Shown: piece after piece, positions 15,238 through 24,390 of the stretch
How positions within the stretch are numbered: position 1 is the first letter of the stretch
Layout of the letters: each line of letters starts with the position of its first letter
Source of the DNA: CAZSLI01 sp964607705
GTDB taxonomy: Bacteria > Actinomycetota > Coriobacteriia > Anaerosomatales > PHET01
Assembly: GCA_964607705.1 (NCBI GenBank)
Contig: CAZSLI010000013.1
Span: 1 to 64,000, forward strand
DNA length: 64,000 nt
Reading direction: 5' to 3'
Made by a program: the position numbers and the translations under genes
Notes under the pieces: model-generated
Database searches by the model: none
The model's input: the letters and a program-made list of their open reading frames with translations, nothing else
Told to the model about the DNA's origin: nothing

Positions 15238-17412
15238 ATGGATGCAGTGGTAGAGAGCGTGGCTGTTGAGCACGAGGCGGCCGTGGCCCGTACCATCAAC
15301 CGGATCTTGCAGGCGGCCGTCCAGGGTTCCGAGGAGGACTTGGGGCAGCTTTGCCTGACCGTTGCTCAGGAGCTCACCGACAGCGAGTTCGGCTTCATCG
15401 CGGCCCGTGACGAGTCGGAGCTGTGCGAGATCGCGATCTCCCGCAGCAGCTGGCATGTGTGCGACATGAAGGGCCGGCAGGGTCATGGCGAGGCGCGCCC
15501 CCTTCGATTTCCGCCACGCGGCTTGTACTGGGAAGTCGTCAACAGCGCCGCCACCGTGATCGCTGATGACCCGTCATCTCATCCCGCAAGCATCGGAGTG
15601 CCACCGAGTCACCCGCCGCTCAGCTCCTTCCTCGGCGTTCCGTTGATCGACGGGGGCGTGGTCACCGGCATCATTGCCGTGGCCAATCGCGCAGGGGGCT
15701 ACGGGCCGAGGGAGGTCGAGGCGCTCGAAACGCTCGCCCCCGCGATCATGACTGCGCTCGTGCGGCGACGCGCCGCAGAGCAGCTGAGCCGGTCCAAGCA
15801 GGTCGTCGACGCCCACATGGAGAATTCGCCACTCGCCATCGTCGAATTCGATCGCGACTTTCGGGTCATTCGTTGGAGCGCAGTGGCCGAGGAGATGTTC
15901 GGGTACTCGGCTGATGAGATCGTCGGCAAGAGTATGGGCGACCTCAAGTGGGTGTATGAGCCGGACGCGCACCTCGTCCAAGCGGAGTCCGCTCGGATGT
16001 TCTCCGGCGAGGTGTCGCGCAGCCTCAACACCAACCGCAACTACCGCAAGGATGGCTCGATCATCTGGTGCGAGTGGTACAGCTCGGTCGTTCGAAGCGA
16101 GCGAGGAGAGCTGCAATCCGTCATGTCCCAGGTGCTCGACGTGACCGAGCGCTATGCGGAGGTGCACTACCGTGAGGCGACGACGGAGATCGACCGGGTG
16201 CTGCACTCGTCGCTCGACTTTTCACTGATCGCCGAGCAGGCGGTGGAGGTGGGTGCCCGCGCCATCAGGGCCGATACGGCTGCCATCAGCATGTACGAAC
16301 CTGAGGGATTCGTGGTCGCGTACCAGTACGGCTGGGACAAGGACATACGAGGCATCGTCTCGCCTAAGGAGCGGGAGCGACACAGCATGCTCGCGATCAC
16401 GACGGGGGAGCCGGTGTTCGTTGAAGACCCGGACACGGATCAGCGCGTCGACGCCGAGCTCTTCCGCGAATGGGGCATCCGGTCCGTGGCGGCAATCCCT
16501 CTGATGGTGCGCGGCGAACCGATCGCGGTGCTCTATCTCAATTTCATGAACGAGCTGCGTCGGTTCTCATCTGTTGAGCGCGCGTTCGCCGAACGACTGG
16601 GCGCTTCGTTGTCGCTCGCTTTGGAGAACGCACGGCTGTTCGCCGCGGAGCACCGTATCGCTGAGACGCTTCAGGAGACACTGGTTGTCTTGCCAGCGCA
16701 TGTGGCAGGCGCGCGCTTCTCGCGTGCTTACGAGACGGCCACCTCCGAAAAGGGCCGCGTCGGCGGAGACTTCGTCGACATCTTCGAGGCCCACGGGCCT
16801 ACGGTGGCCGTCGCGATAGGCGACGTGTCGGGAAAGGGCATCGATGCCGCCGTGACCACCTCGCTCGTGCGCAATACCCTACGGGTGCATGCGCTCGATG
16901 GGTTGCCCGCCGGAACGGTCATCGAGAAGACCAATGAAGTCGTTCGGAAGTTCACCGAGGTCGATTCGTTCGTCACAGTCTTCTTCGGTTTGCTGAACAC
17001 CGAGACGGGCGCCATTCGCTACGTGTGTGCCGGTCACCCGCCTGCGATCGTCGTGAGCCGCGAGGGGGCCATGCACGAGTTGCTCTGCGTAGACCCGATC
17101 CTCGGCGCGTTCGAGGACATCAGGTACGGGACGCATGAGTCCGTTCTCGTCGAAGGCGAGCGGCTGGTGCTGTATTCGGACGGAATCACCGAGGCCCGTG
17201 CACCTTCCGGCGAGTTCCTCGGCCACGATGGTTGGGTGCGGTTACTCCTCGACCATGCGTCGGTGCCCACGGAGATCCTCGCTGATGCGCTGATGAAAGC
17301 GGTGAGCGAGTTCTCGGCAGGTGAGCTTCGTGACGACGCCGCGATCCTGGTGGTCGAGGCCACGCGCCTCACGAGCCGCGCGGGCACTCAGGCCTGCCTC
17401 GAGTTGGAGTAG
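15238..17412 (+). CDS. GAF-PAS-GAF-PP2C (SpoIIE-type) phosphatase
   Basis: 724 residues. The order is GAF (about 20-180), PAS (185-305), GAF (305-465) and SpoIIE-type PP2C (about 475-710). The PP2C motifs are complete: GRVGGDFVDIF, IGDVSGKGIDA, CAGHPPA, LYSDGITEA and the final RDDAAILVV. It should dephosphorylate a phosphoserine STAS protein in response to ligand or redox signals sensed by the GAF/PAS part. The catalytic half is clearly paralogous to the gap-truncated protein at 3133, down to the linker HRIAETLQETLVVLP. No STAS or sigma gene is adjacent, so partners must be encoded elsewhere. It starts at ATG 15238 with a weak ribosome site. Confidence 0.92.
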   Translation: MDAVVESVAVEHEAAVARTINRILQAAVQGSEEDLGQLCLTVAQELTDSEFGFIAARDESELCEIAISRSSWHVCDMKGRQGHGEARPLRFPPRGLYWEVVNSAATVIADDPSSHPASIGVPPSHPPLSSFLGVPLIDGGVVTGIIAVANRAGGYGPREVEALETLAPAIMTALVRRRAAEQLSRSKQVVDAHMENSPLAIVEFDRDFRVIRWSAVAEEMFGYSADEIVGKSMGDLKWVYEPDAHLVQAESARMFSGEVSRSLNTNRNYRKDGSIIWCEWYSSVVRSERGELQSVMSQVLDVTERYAEVHYREATTEIDRVLHSSLDFSLIAEQAVEVGARAIRADTAAISMYEPEGFVVAYQYGWDKDIRGIVSPKERERHSMLAITTGEPVFVEDPDTDQRVDAELFREWGIRSVAAIPLMVRGEPIAVLYLNFMNELRRFSSVERAFAERLGASLSLALENARLFAAEHRIAETLQETLVVLPAHVAGARFSRAYETATSEKGRVGGDFVDIFEAHGPTVAVAIGDVSGKGIDAAVTTSLVRNTLRVHALDGLPAGTVIEKTNEVVRKFTEVDSFVTVFFGLLNTETGAIRYVCAGHPPAIVVSREGAMHELLCVDPILGAFEDIRYGTHESVLVEGERLVLYSDGITEARAPSGEFLGHDGWVRLLLDHASVPTEILADALMKAVSEFSAGELRDDAAILVVEATRLTSRAGTQACLELE

Positions 17413-17504
17413 CGCGACGGTCCGACAACGGCGTGTACGGCCGCGTTACGCTATCGGCTATCCTCTCAACGGACGAGAACCAGTGAGAAGGGAGCCGGGC
17501 GGAC

Positions 17505-18899
17505 ATGCTTCGACGCGTGTATCGGTTCCTGCGCTCCCGAAAGCTTGCGATGTGGCTCATCGGCATCGTGGTGGTCTACTCGGCTTTCGGTACGTCGGTC
17601 CCTCAGCGCTCGGAGCCCGCGGTCCTCGCCACATGGACCGCCGCGCACCCGGTGCTCGCCGTGGTGTTCGGCGCATTGGGGCTCACCAGCGCTTGGACGT
17701 CACCGATCTTCATCGCGGTCGTGACCCTCTTCCTGCTCTCGACCGCGGCGTGCTCGTGGGAGCGCACCGAGTACGCGCTCAAGGAACGTGCGCGGGCCCG
17801 CGATGATGTCGCCGCCGGTGCGGACAGACTGACGCGCGGCGGCAAGTTGCGGGTCGAGGTCGCATCGCCCGCAGGCGTGGTCGAGCGGGTGGCGTCTGAG
17901 CTCGAGGAGTCAGGGCTGCGCACGACTACCGACGACCGCTTCGTCAGCGGGCGTGCGGGCGCGTGGGGGCTCCTCGGCAGCCCGCTGTTCCACTGGGCGC
18001 TCGTTGCGCTGATGCTCCTGATCGCGGTGGGACGGCTAAGCCGAGCTGAGGGACTCATCGGAGTGCCCATCGGGTACCCCCGTCAGGACACCGCCGAGAA
18101 CTACGGCCGACTCGATTCCGGCCCGCTGTACCCGGGACACAGCGGCCTGACCATAAGTGCCGAGGACTTCGTCGGCAACTACGTCGACCAGGGCGGGCAG
18201 GAACGTGGCCCCTCACCAGTGGTCACGCTGGCGGATCGTGGGCGAGTGGTGGCCAGGCAGCGCGTGTATCCGAACGCGCCCCTGCGGCGAGGACGTCTGC
18301 TCATCCACATGAGCGACTACGGCTACGCCCCGGTGATCCAGTTCGTGAGCGCCACGGGATCCAAGTCCCAGATCGAGCCGCTCATCGACCGGCCGAGCGA
18401 GAAGGCCGTCCAGAGCACGCCGATCGCGTTCGAGATCCCTGACGAGAGCGGCCGTCCGATCCCGGCACAGGCGATGCTCCTGATCCCTCCCGCCGGCGCT
18501 AAGACCAGCAATGACCTGCTCCTCGTGGTGCGGCTCGGCGAGGGCGGCGCGATGGTCGAGAAGACGCTTGCGGTGGGGCAGCCGGTGTCCGTGCCCGGCG
18601 GCGGCACGATGACGCTCAAGGAAGTCACCAACTACGTGCGGCTCTCCATCGCCGACGACTGGTCCGTCTACCCAATGTACGTGCTCTTCGGCGTAGCCAT
18701 CATCGGGCTCGTGCTGTCGCTGCTAGTGCCGTTCCGCACGGCCTCGGTACTGCTCGTCGATGGCGAGACAGGGCCCGCGCTCCACGTCACCTGGCGCCAT
18801 CGCCGGGGAGACCCGCTGTTCGCCGAGAAGGTCGAGGCGGCCGTCCGCAGGGCCGCGGGGCGTCAGCCTTCGGATGAGTCCTCGGCGGACAGAACCTGA
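17505..18899 (+). CDS. resB: cytochrome c biogenesis protein ResB/Ccs1
   Basis: 464 residues; AGAAGGGAG precedes the ATG. The N-terminal RFLRSRKLAMWLIGIVVVYS opening with paired hydrophobic segments (about 14-32 and 58-78), a third near 152-172, a large outside domain, and a last segment near 390-412 match the ResB/Ccs1 layout. It works with CcsA in system II to deliver and ligate haem to CxxCH motifs of exported apocytochromes. It is followed 260 bases later by ccsA on the same strand, the usual pairing. A small antisense frame overlaps its last 37 bases. Confidence 0.9.
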   Translation: MLRRVYRFLRSRKLAMWLIGIVVVYSAFGTSVPQRSEPAVLATWTAAHPVLAVVFGALGLTSAWTSPIFIAVVTLFLLSTAACSWERTEYALKERARARDDVAAGADRLTRGGKLRVEVASPAGVVERVASELEESGLRTTTDDRFVSGRAGAWGLLGSPLFHWALVALMLLIAVGRLSRAEGLIGVPIGYPRQDTAENYGRLDSGPLYPGHSGLTISAEDFVGNYVDQGGQERGPSPVVTLADRGRVVARQRVYPNAPLRRGRLLIHMSDYGYAPVIQFVSATGSKSQIEPLIDRPSEKAVQSTPIAFEIPDESGRPIPAQAMLLIPPAGAKTSNDLLLVVRLGEGGAMVEKTLAVGQPVSVPGGGTMTLKEVTNYVRLSIADDWSVYPMYVLFGVAIIGLVLSLLVPFRTASVLLVDGETGPALHVTWRHRRGDPLFAEKVEAAVRRAAGRQPSDESSADRT

Positions 18900-19066
18900 C
18901 CCTCGGCGACCTCGAGCGCACGAGCGGCGCGCTCCCGGACCTGGATGTCGTCGATCCCGGAGACCATCTCCTCGACGACCGCGGGGCACGACTGCGTGGC
19001 GCCCGCGGGCCGGCCGGCCTGGTGCTTGCCGTGTCGACCTCCATGGCCTGCGTCTCCAGTGCTCAT
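18863..19066 (-). CDS. possible small hypothetical protein between resB and ccsA
   Basis: A 67-codon frame on the minus strand filling most of the 260-base gap between resB and ccsA, overlapping the resB 3' end by 37 bases. Third codon positions in its central part are strongly G/C, and the second half (VVEEMVSGIDDIQVRERAAR) reads like an amphipathic helix. No ribosome site is evident and no family is recognised. High genomic GC produces such frames by chance, so the call is tentative. Confidence 0.3.
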   Translation of the reverse strand: MSTGDAGHGGRHGKHQAGRPAGATQSCPAVVEEMVSGIDDIQVRERAARALEVAEGQVLSAEDSSEG

Positions 19067-19159
19067 TGGGTCGGCGCAGTCAGGACGCACCGGTCGGCCG
19101 CCCGCATTGCGCACGTCTGCGGTGCTGCTAGGATTGCGATGAAGAGACGAGGAGAGTCG

Positions 19160-19996
19160 ATGATCACCGAGATCGTGCTCATGTGGATAGCGCTGACCTG
19201 CTACGCGGTCAGCTCGGCTCTCTATGCGGTCAACGTGGTGTTTGGCTCGAAGTGGTCGGCGCGGGGTGCGTTGATCGCCGCGATGCTCGGTCTCGTGTCG
19301 CACACGGCGGCGATCATCGTGCGTTGGGTCGCGGTTGGCCACGGACCCTACCTGGGTTTCTACGAGGTGGTCTCGAGTCTCGCGTGGTGCACTGTGGTGG
19401 CGCTCGTCGTCATCGCGTGGCGCCGGCCGGGTCTCCAGCAGATCGGCGTGGTGATCATGCCGCTCGCACTGCTCTCGGTGGGCGCCGCCATGCTCGCGCC
19501 CAAGAGCCAGATGGAGATCACAGGCACGCTTGCCAGCTGGTGGCTCGTTCTCCACGTCGGGTTCGCGAAACTCACCTACGGCGCGTTCATCGTCTCCTTC
19601 GCGCTCGCGCTGGTGTTCCTCATCCGCGAGCACTCGACCGAGCTTCCGCGATGGGCCCGCTTCCTTGAGAAGATGCCGTCACAGCAGGTGATCGATGACC
19701 TGTCGTTCAAGTTCATCGCCGTCGGCTTCATCCTCCTCGCTATCATGATCGCCGCCGGTGCCATCTGGGCGAACGAAGCGTGGGGACGCTACTGGAGCTG
19801 GGATCCCATCGAGACGTGGTCGCTCATCTCGTGGCTGATCTACGCGGCCTACCTGCACCTGCGCCTCACGATGGGATGGCGCGGCACGAAGACGGCGTGG
19901 ATCGCCGTCCTCGCGCTGCCCGTGCTCGTGTTCGCGTTCCTCGGCGTGCCGCTGGTATACAACTCGATCCACGCCGCGTATCTGACGGGAACCTGA
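19160..19996 (+). CDS. ccsA: cytochrome c biogenesis protein CcsA (system II haem lyase), copy 1
   Basis: 278 residues from ATG 19160, with AGGAGAG upstream; ATG 19139 is an alternative. About eight hydrophobic segments. The haem-handling WWD motif is present near residues 198-215 as WANEAWGRYWSWDPIETWSL, and His residues flank it (HGPYLGFYE near 61, LHVGFAK near 132, SIHAAYL near the end). It partners with ResB to carry haem across the membrane and attach it to apocytochrome c. A second, gap-broken copy starts at 20845. Confidence 0.93.
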   Translation: MITEIVLMWIALTCYAVSSALYAVNVVFGSKWSARGALIAAMLGLVSHTAAIIVRWVAVGHGPYLGFYEVVSSLAWCTVVALVVIAWRRPGLQQIGVVIMPLALLSVGAAMLAPKSQMEITGTLASWWLVLHVGFAKLTYGAFIVSFALALVFLIREHSTELPRWARFLEKMPSQQVIDDLSFKFIAVGFILLAIMIAAGAIWANEAWGRYWSWDPIETWSLISWLIYAAYLHLRLTMGWRGTKTAWIAVLALPVLVFAFLGVPLVYNSIHAAYLTGT

Positions 19997-20030
19997 GCCT
20001 AGGGACGCCGCTCGCGTCGTGCACCAACGT

Positions 20031-20414
20031 CTAGCGCGCGGTGATGGTGCCTACCATCGACGGGTGGATCGAGCATTGGTAGGGGTACTTGCCCGCCTTC
20101 GTCGGCTGCCATGAGACCGAGTCGCCCGGCGCCTGTTGGCCGAGGTCCTGGCCGTCGATCTTCACGTGGTGCGGGACCGAGTCCTTGTTGATGAACGTCA
20201 CGGTCTCGCCGGTGCCGACCACGACCCGGGCCGGCACGAACGCGTAGTTGCGCTCGATGACCGTCGCGCCCGGGCTCGAGCCGTAGCCGCCAGCGTTCGT
20301 GTTCGGACGCGTGCCCTGCTGCCCCGAACAACCGGCGGCCAGCGCGGCGACTCCGAGTGCGATCAGCGCCACCACGACGACGGCGATGTGGCGATTCGTG
20401 CGGATCCGTTGCAT
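20031..20414 (-). CDS. cupredoxin (plastocyanin-like) lipoprotein
   Basis: 127 residues from ATG 20414, with a G-rich ribosome site. The N-terminus is a lipoprotein signal ending LAAGC (Cys near 29), then a linker and a cupredoxin domain. The type 1 copper ligands are visible: His in VPHHVKIDG, then Cys, His and Met in YQCSIHPSM. It should carry one electron at the outer membrane face, consistent with the neighbouring cytochrome c maturation genes. It is convergent with ccsA copy 1. Confidence 0.88.
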   Translation of the reverse strand: MQRIRTNRHIAVVVVALIALGVAALAAGCSGQQGTRPNTNAGGYGSSPGATVIERNYAFVPARVVVGTGETVTFINKDSVPHHVKIDGQDLGQQAPGDSVSWQPTKAGKYPYQCSIHPSMVGTITAR

Positions 20415-20457
20415 GTGTTTCCCCCTTGCAGATCGTCTACGATCCTGGCCTTCACGC

Positions 20458-20703
20458 CTATTCGATATCGACGTGCGCGCCCGAGCAGTAAGGTGGCTTG
20501 GACGTGAGCCCGCAGTTGCAGATCGCCGAGGTGATGGGCTCCTCGATCTCGAACGCCAGAGGAGTGACCCCCGTGCCTTCGTGCGAGCCGTCGCAGTACG
20601 GCACCGTGCGAGTCTTCCCGCACTGGCACCAGTAGTACGTGCCGGCGCCCAACTCGGTGATGAGCGGGTGGCTCTTGGCTTCGTCGTTCTCGAACCGTGG
20701 CAT
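20458..20703 (-). CDS. tandem CDGSH iron-sulfur protein
   Basis: 81 residues containing two CDGSH-type motifs: CQCGKTRTVPYCDGSH and CNCGLTSKPPYCSGAH. Each provides the 3-Cys, 1-His set for a 2Fe-2S cluster of mitoNEET type. The second deviates in the Asp and Ser positions (CSGAH) but keeps the ligands. Such bacterial proteins store or transfer clusters or electrons in the cytoplasm. The gene lies 43 bases upstream of the cupredoxin gene on the same strand, so the two may be co-transcribed. Confidence 0.9.
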   Translation of the reverse strand: MPRFENDEAKSHPLITELGAGTYYWCQCGKTRTVPYCDGSHEGTGVTPLAFEIEEPITSAICNCGLTSKPPYCSGAHVDIE

Positions 20704-20844
20704 GGTGTCTCCTTTCGGGTGGACTCTCTCTTGTTCCCAAGAACCTCACGCGTGCGACCTTTACTCGGCGGCTCGCATGGCGTTTGCTTATGCATGTAGC
20801 GTCGCGCCGACCAGCGCGGCGTGCCGAAGAGGAATCGAGGAGTC

Positions 20845-21490
20845 TTGAACGTCGTCGTCCCCCTGATGTGGANNNNNNNNNNNNNNNNNNNNNNNNNNNN
20901 NNNNNNNNNNNNNNNNNNNNNNNNNNNNNNNNNNNNNNNNNNNNNNNNNNNNNNNNNNNNNNNNNNNNNNNNTCATCCTCGCGGCTGCGATGCTCTCTCC
21001 CAAGGGCGGCATCGAGACGTCGGCCAAGCTCGCGAGCTGGTGGCTGGCCATTCACGTCCTGTTCGCCAACGCCGCTTTCGCTTCGTTCCTTGGCGCGTTC
21101 GGGCTGTCGATCGCGTTCCTCATGCAGGAGCGCGGGTCCATCGGCCGTCTCGGCAAGTTCGCCCGTAAGCTCCCGGCGCCGGAAGTCGTGGACTACCTCG
21201 CGTCGCGCTTCGTGGTCGCTGGCTTCATCTTCTGGGGCATCATGATCTCGTCGGGTGCCGTGTGGGCGAACGAGGCGTGGGGCCGCTACTGGGGATGGGA
21301 CCCGATCGAGACCTGGAGTCTTGTCGTGTGGATGGTCTATGCCATCTACCTGCACCTTCGTCTCACCATGGGTTGGCGTGGCCGGCGCCTTGCCTGGATA
21401 GCGATCGTCGCGATGCCCTTCGCCATGTTCTGCGCCATCGGCATCCCCTTCGTCTTCAAGTCGATACACGCGGCGTACATCTCCGGCTGA
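20845..21490 (+). CDS. CcsA-like haem lyase, copy 2, interrupted by assembly gap
   Basis: The first nine residues (start TTG 20845, then NVVVPLMW) match the start of copy 1 at 19160 in spacing. The gene resumes after the N run from about residue 106 by alignment. It ends with the WWD motif WANEAWGRYWGWDPIETWSL and the C-terminal SIHAAYISG. Aligning with copy 1 implies about 96 missing codons (near 290 bases), so the 100 N underestimate the gap. GTG 20821 is an alternative start. There is no second resB beside it. It could serve a different cytochrome subset or form a split CcsA. Confidence 0.82.
20873..20972. other. assembly gap (100 N) inside the second ccsA
   Basis: Placeholder run of exactly 100 N. 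The frame before it (20845) and the frame after it are both readable. Comparison with the paralogue 0.9 kb upstream suggests roughly 290 bases are absent. Recent duplication between the two ccsA copies may be why assembly failed here. Confidence 0.95.
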
Positions 21491-21645
21491 TGCGTGGTGC
21501 GCGACGCAGCGCCCGACGTCCTTTCGAACCGTTCAACCGAGCCGCGCCCGCGCTGTTCCGCAGCCGCGTCGCGTCGTACTATCTATGGTTGGCGCTCGGA
21601 ACTGCCGAAACAGGCAGTGGGCGGCCACTTCGAACCAGGGACACC

Positions 21646-22845
21646 GTGAACGCTGTTGCGCGCCATAGAGCAGCCGCGCTCGTCGCCATCGTGGCGATGA
21701 GCTTGGTGCTGTGTGCGCCATCCATAGCCGCCGCGGCTCCCAAGTCGACCTTGCTGGACGCCAAGAAGGCCGAACATGCCGCCGCCCTCAAGCAACTCGA
21801 ACAGCAGCGGGCGGACCTGCAGCTCGAGATCGAGCAGTATGGCCGGCTCGGCCGCCAGATCGAGCGCGCGCAAAGTGACGTGTCCCAGATCAGCACCCAG
21901 ATCGCCGAGATGGACTTCAAGCTCGCCGAGCGCGAGGACGCCTTGGTCCGGCGCACCATCCAGCTCTACCGCGGCGACCGCATCGGGCTTCTCGGCGTCT
22001 TGCTCGATGCGGAGTCGATCTCGGATCTGATGGACCGGCTCAACTATCTGATGACGATAAGCCGCCACGATACGCAAGTCCTCACCGACGTGCGGCTCGC
22101 CCGCTCCGAGAGCGCCTGGCTGCGCGAGGGCATGACCGACCAGATCCGGCAGCTGCAAGACCTCCAGAACCAGGCAGCGACGCAACGTTCGCGCATAGAG
22201 AGCGATCTGGCCGCCCAGCAGAAGCGTGCCGAGGAGCTCGGAAGCGACATCACCGCGATGCTCGCCGCCGAGCAGGCACAACTCACGGCTGTGGGTGGCA
22301 CGCCGAGCGGCGCGTTCAACCCGGACTTCGTGGTCTCAGACGCCAGTTTCGAGACGTCCGGCGGCATGGGCGTCGCCGAGATTCAGGCGTTCCTCGACAA
22401 GCAGCCCGGCACCCTAAAGACCTACCGTGGCGCCGATCACCTCGGTCGCTCCCGGTCGGCCGCAGAGATGATCGGCGAGGCGTCGGTCGCCTGGCAGGTG
22501 AGCCCCAAGGTCATCCTTGTGACGCTCCAGAAGGAACAGTCGCTCCTCCAGCGCCAGTACCCCACGCAGCGCGCCTACGACTGGGCCATGGGCTGCGGCA
22601 AGATGGACAGCCGCACGCTCGGGGGCTACGCAGGATTCGGCACGCAGATCTGGCAGGGTGCGAGGGTGCTCCACAAGAACGCAGCGCCTTGGACGCCCGG
22701 CGTCACGATGCGGATCGACGGCAGCGCAGTCATGCCGATGAACCGCTCGACGTACACGCTGTACAAGTACACTCCGCACTTCCACGGCCAGATGTCGTTC
22801 TGGCTGCTGTATTGGCGCTACTTCGGAGATCCGACGCTCGGCTAG
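21646..22845 (+). CDS. exported coiled-coil protein with lysozyme-like C-terminal domain
   Basis: 399 residues from GTG 21646 (AGGGA upstream), which places a clean signal peptide first (RAAALVAIVAMSLVLCAPSIAAAAP). Residues 35-220 are a long coiled coil rich in Gln/Glu/Leu, like the N-terminal halves of PcsB/CwlO-type hydrolases. The C-terminal 170 residues (from GVAEIQAFLDKQ) contain VSPKVILVTLQKEQSLL, whose Glu sits where lysozyme-like transglycosylases have the catalytic acid, then PTQRAYDWAMGCG and GFGTQIWQGARVL. Actinobacterial proteins of this type are often loosely named hemagglutinin. A cell-wall lytic role is inferred. Confidence 0.7.
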   Translation: MNAVARHRAAALVAIVAMSLVLCAPSIAAAAPKSTLLDAKKAEHAAALKQLEQQRADLQLEIEQYGRLGRQIERAQSDVSQISTQIAEMDFKLAEREDALVRRTIQLYRGDRIGLLGVLLDAESISDLMDRLNYLMTISRHDTQVLTDVRLARSESAWLREGMTDQIRQLQDLQNQAATQRSRIESDLAAQQKRAEELGSDITAMLAAEQAQLTAVGGTPSGAFNPDFVVSDASFETSGGMGVAEIQAFLDKQPGTLKTYRGADHLGRSRSAAEMIGEASVAWQVSPKVILVTLQKEQSLLQRQYPTQRAYDWAMGCGKMDSRTLGGYAGFGTQIWQGARVLHKNAAPWTPGVTMRIDGSAVMPMNRSTYTLYKYTPHFHGQMSFWLLYWRYFGDPTLG

Positions 22846-22887
22846 ACCGGCTTTCGGTCCGCCGCCGGTCGGCGCATCCGGCGCGTC

Positions 22888-24390
22888 CTAGAGGTACTGC
22901 CAGACGTCGTCCACGCCAGCGTCCGCCGCCGGGATGCACTCGATGATGAAGCGCTGTGGCGCGCCCGAACCCGGGTCCACAAGACGCAGGTCGAGTACCT
23001 CGGGGTTCTCCAGCCAGCGCCCATGCTCGTCCGAAAGCACCTTCACGCGCGGATGCAGCAGGTCGTCGTTGTTGACGCGGTACACGACCGCGGTCGTCTG
23101 GTCGTCGAGCACCACGACGGCGCCCATCGGGTAGATGCCGAGCATTGCGACGAGTGCCTTGGTGACCGCCGGGTCGTAGGCCTTGCCGCGGCCCTGCATC
23201 AGCACCGCCAGCGCCTTGTCGGGCCGAATCTCGCGACGGAACGGCCGCATCGTAGTCATGGCGTCGTAGGCGTCGCACGCCGCGATGATCTTGCTGAAGA
23301 GGTGTTGTTCGCCCGACGCTGCGCTCGGGTAGCCGAGCATGTCGTGGCGCTGGTGGTGCTCGAACGCGACGATCATCGGCATCTTGTCGGCGAGCTGGAG
23401 GCGCTTGAGCAGGTCGGCGCCTTCCTCGGTGTGGCGCTTCACGATCTGCCATTCATCGGCGGTCAGCGGCCCAGCCTTGCCGAGGATCTCCTCGGAGATG
23501 CGTACCTTCCCGATGTCGTACAGCAGCGCTGCGAGACCCAGCGAGCGCAGCTCGTCGGCGGAGAGCCCCAGGGCGGAGCCCAGCGAGATCGAGAGGATGC
23601 ACACGTTGAGCGCGTGATTGAGCGTGTAGTCGTCATGGCCCTTGATGGCGGTCAGGCCGAGGACGGCGGCGGGGTCCTGAAGCAGGTTGTCGAGCATCGA
23701 CTCGACCACGCGCTGGAGGTTGCCCACCTCCATGACCTTGCCGAGCTTGGCCTGTGTCTCCATCTCCCGCATCGCCGAGACGCCGGAGTCGTAGCTCTCG
23801 CGAGCGCGTGCGCGAACCTCGCGATTGCGCTCCTCGTCGCCGCTTTCGTCGAGGATCGAGGTCTCGGCCACTTCGACGTGCTTGATGCCGCGCGCGTCGA
23901 GGAAGTCGTGCGCGGTCTCGATCCCACTCACGCGCGAGTCGCCGAGAAGCTCGACGAGCGCCGCGACCTCCTCGGGAGTGAGCCCCTCGATGAACGTGAC
24001 TGCCGAGATCCCGCGTGCGAGCATCTCCTCGATGAGCTTGCGGTAGGTGACGCTCTCCTCGGGAAAGACCTGGTTCTCGACGAACAGCGTGCCCTTGTAG
24101 ATGTTGATCGCGACCGCGTCGAAACCGAAACCGTTGAGCGCCGTGAAGGCCGCCACCAGGTCGGAGAGCGAGCTCGCCACGAGTGGATGCGTCGTGGGGT
24201 AGAGCGCGGCGTTCGTGTGCGCGACGGCCAGCGTGCGCACCAGCTCGCGGGCGCGGTCGAGCTTCTCGGCGGTCGCGAACGGCGCTTGGACCGCGATGAG
24301 AGCGGGCCCCCCTGCGCTTTGCTCGACCGCCATCTCCTCAGGAGTGGCGAGCGGGCCTTCGTTCTCAGGCCGGTACGGAGCGTCACTCAT
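22888..24390 (-). CDS. degenerate HD-GYP domain protein
   Basis: 500 residues. The C-terminal part (about 250-420) is an HD-GYP domain, the fold that hydrolyses cyclic di-GMP in active members. NHALNV (His 259), RH (320), HH (345-346), GYP (353-355) and Asp 373/376 are kept. The HD pair itself reads YD (residues 291-292, LLYDIGKV), so a metal-binding His is replaced by Tyr, and HHERxD reads HHQRHD. Binding without catalysis, or altered chemistry, is likely. The N-terminal 230 residues have helical regions and no known domain. Its ATG overlaps the stop of the HEAT-repeat gene by four bases, so the two are coupled. Confidence 0.85.
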   Translation of the reverse strand: MSDAPYRPENEGPLATPEEMAVEQSAGGPALIAVQAPFATAEKLDRARELVRTLAVAHTNAALYPTTHPLVASSLSDLVAAFTALNGFGFDAVAINIYKGTLFVENQVFPEESVTYRKLIEEMLARGISAVTFIEGLTPEEVAALVELLGDSRVSGIETAHDFLDARGIKHVEVAETSILDESGDEERNREVRARARESYDSGVSAMREMETQAKLGKVMEVGNLQRVVESMLDNLLQDPAAVLGLTAIKGHDDYTLNHALNVCILSISLGSALGLSADELRSLGLAALLYDIGKVRISEEILGKAGPLTADEWQIVKRHTEEGADLLKRLQLADKMPMIVAFEHHQRHDMLGYPSAASGEQHLFSKIIAACDAYDAMTTMRPFRREIRPDKALAVLMQGRGKAYDPAVTKALVAMLGIYPMGAVVVLDDQTTAVVYRVNNDDLLHPRVKVLSDEHGRWLENPEVLDLRLVDPGSGAPQRFIIECIPAADAGVDDVWQYL

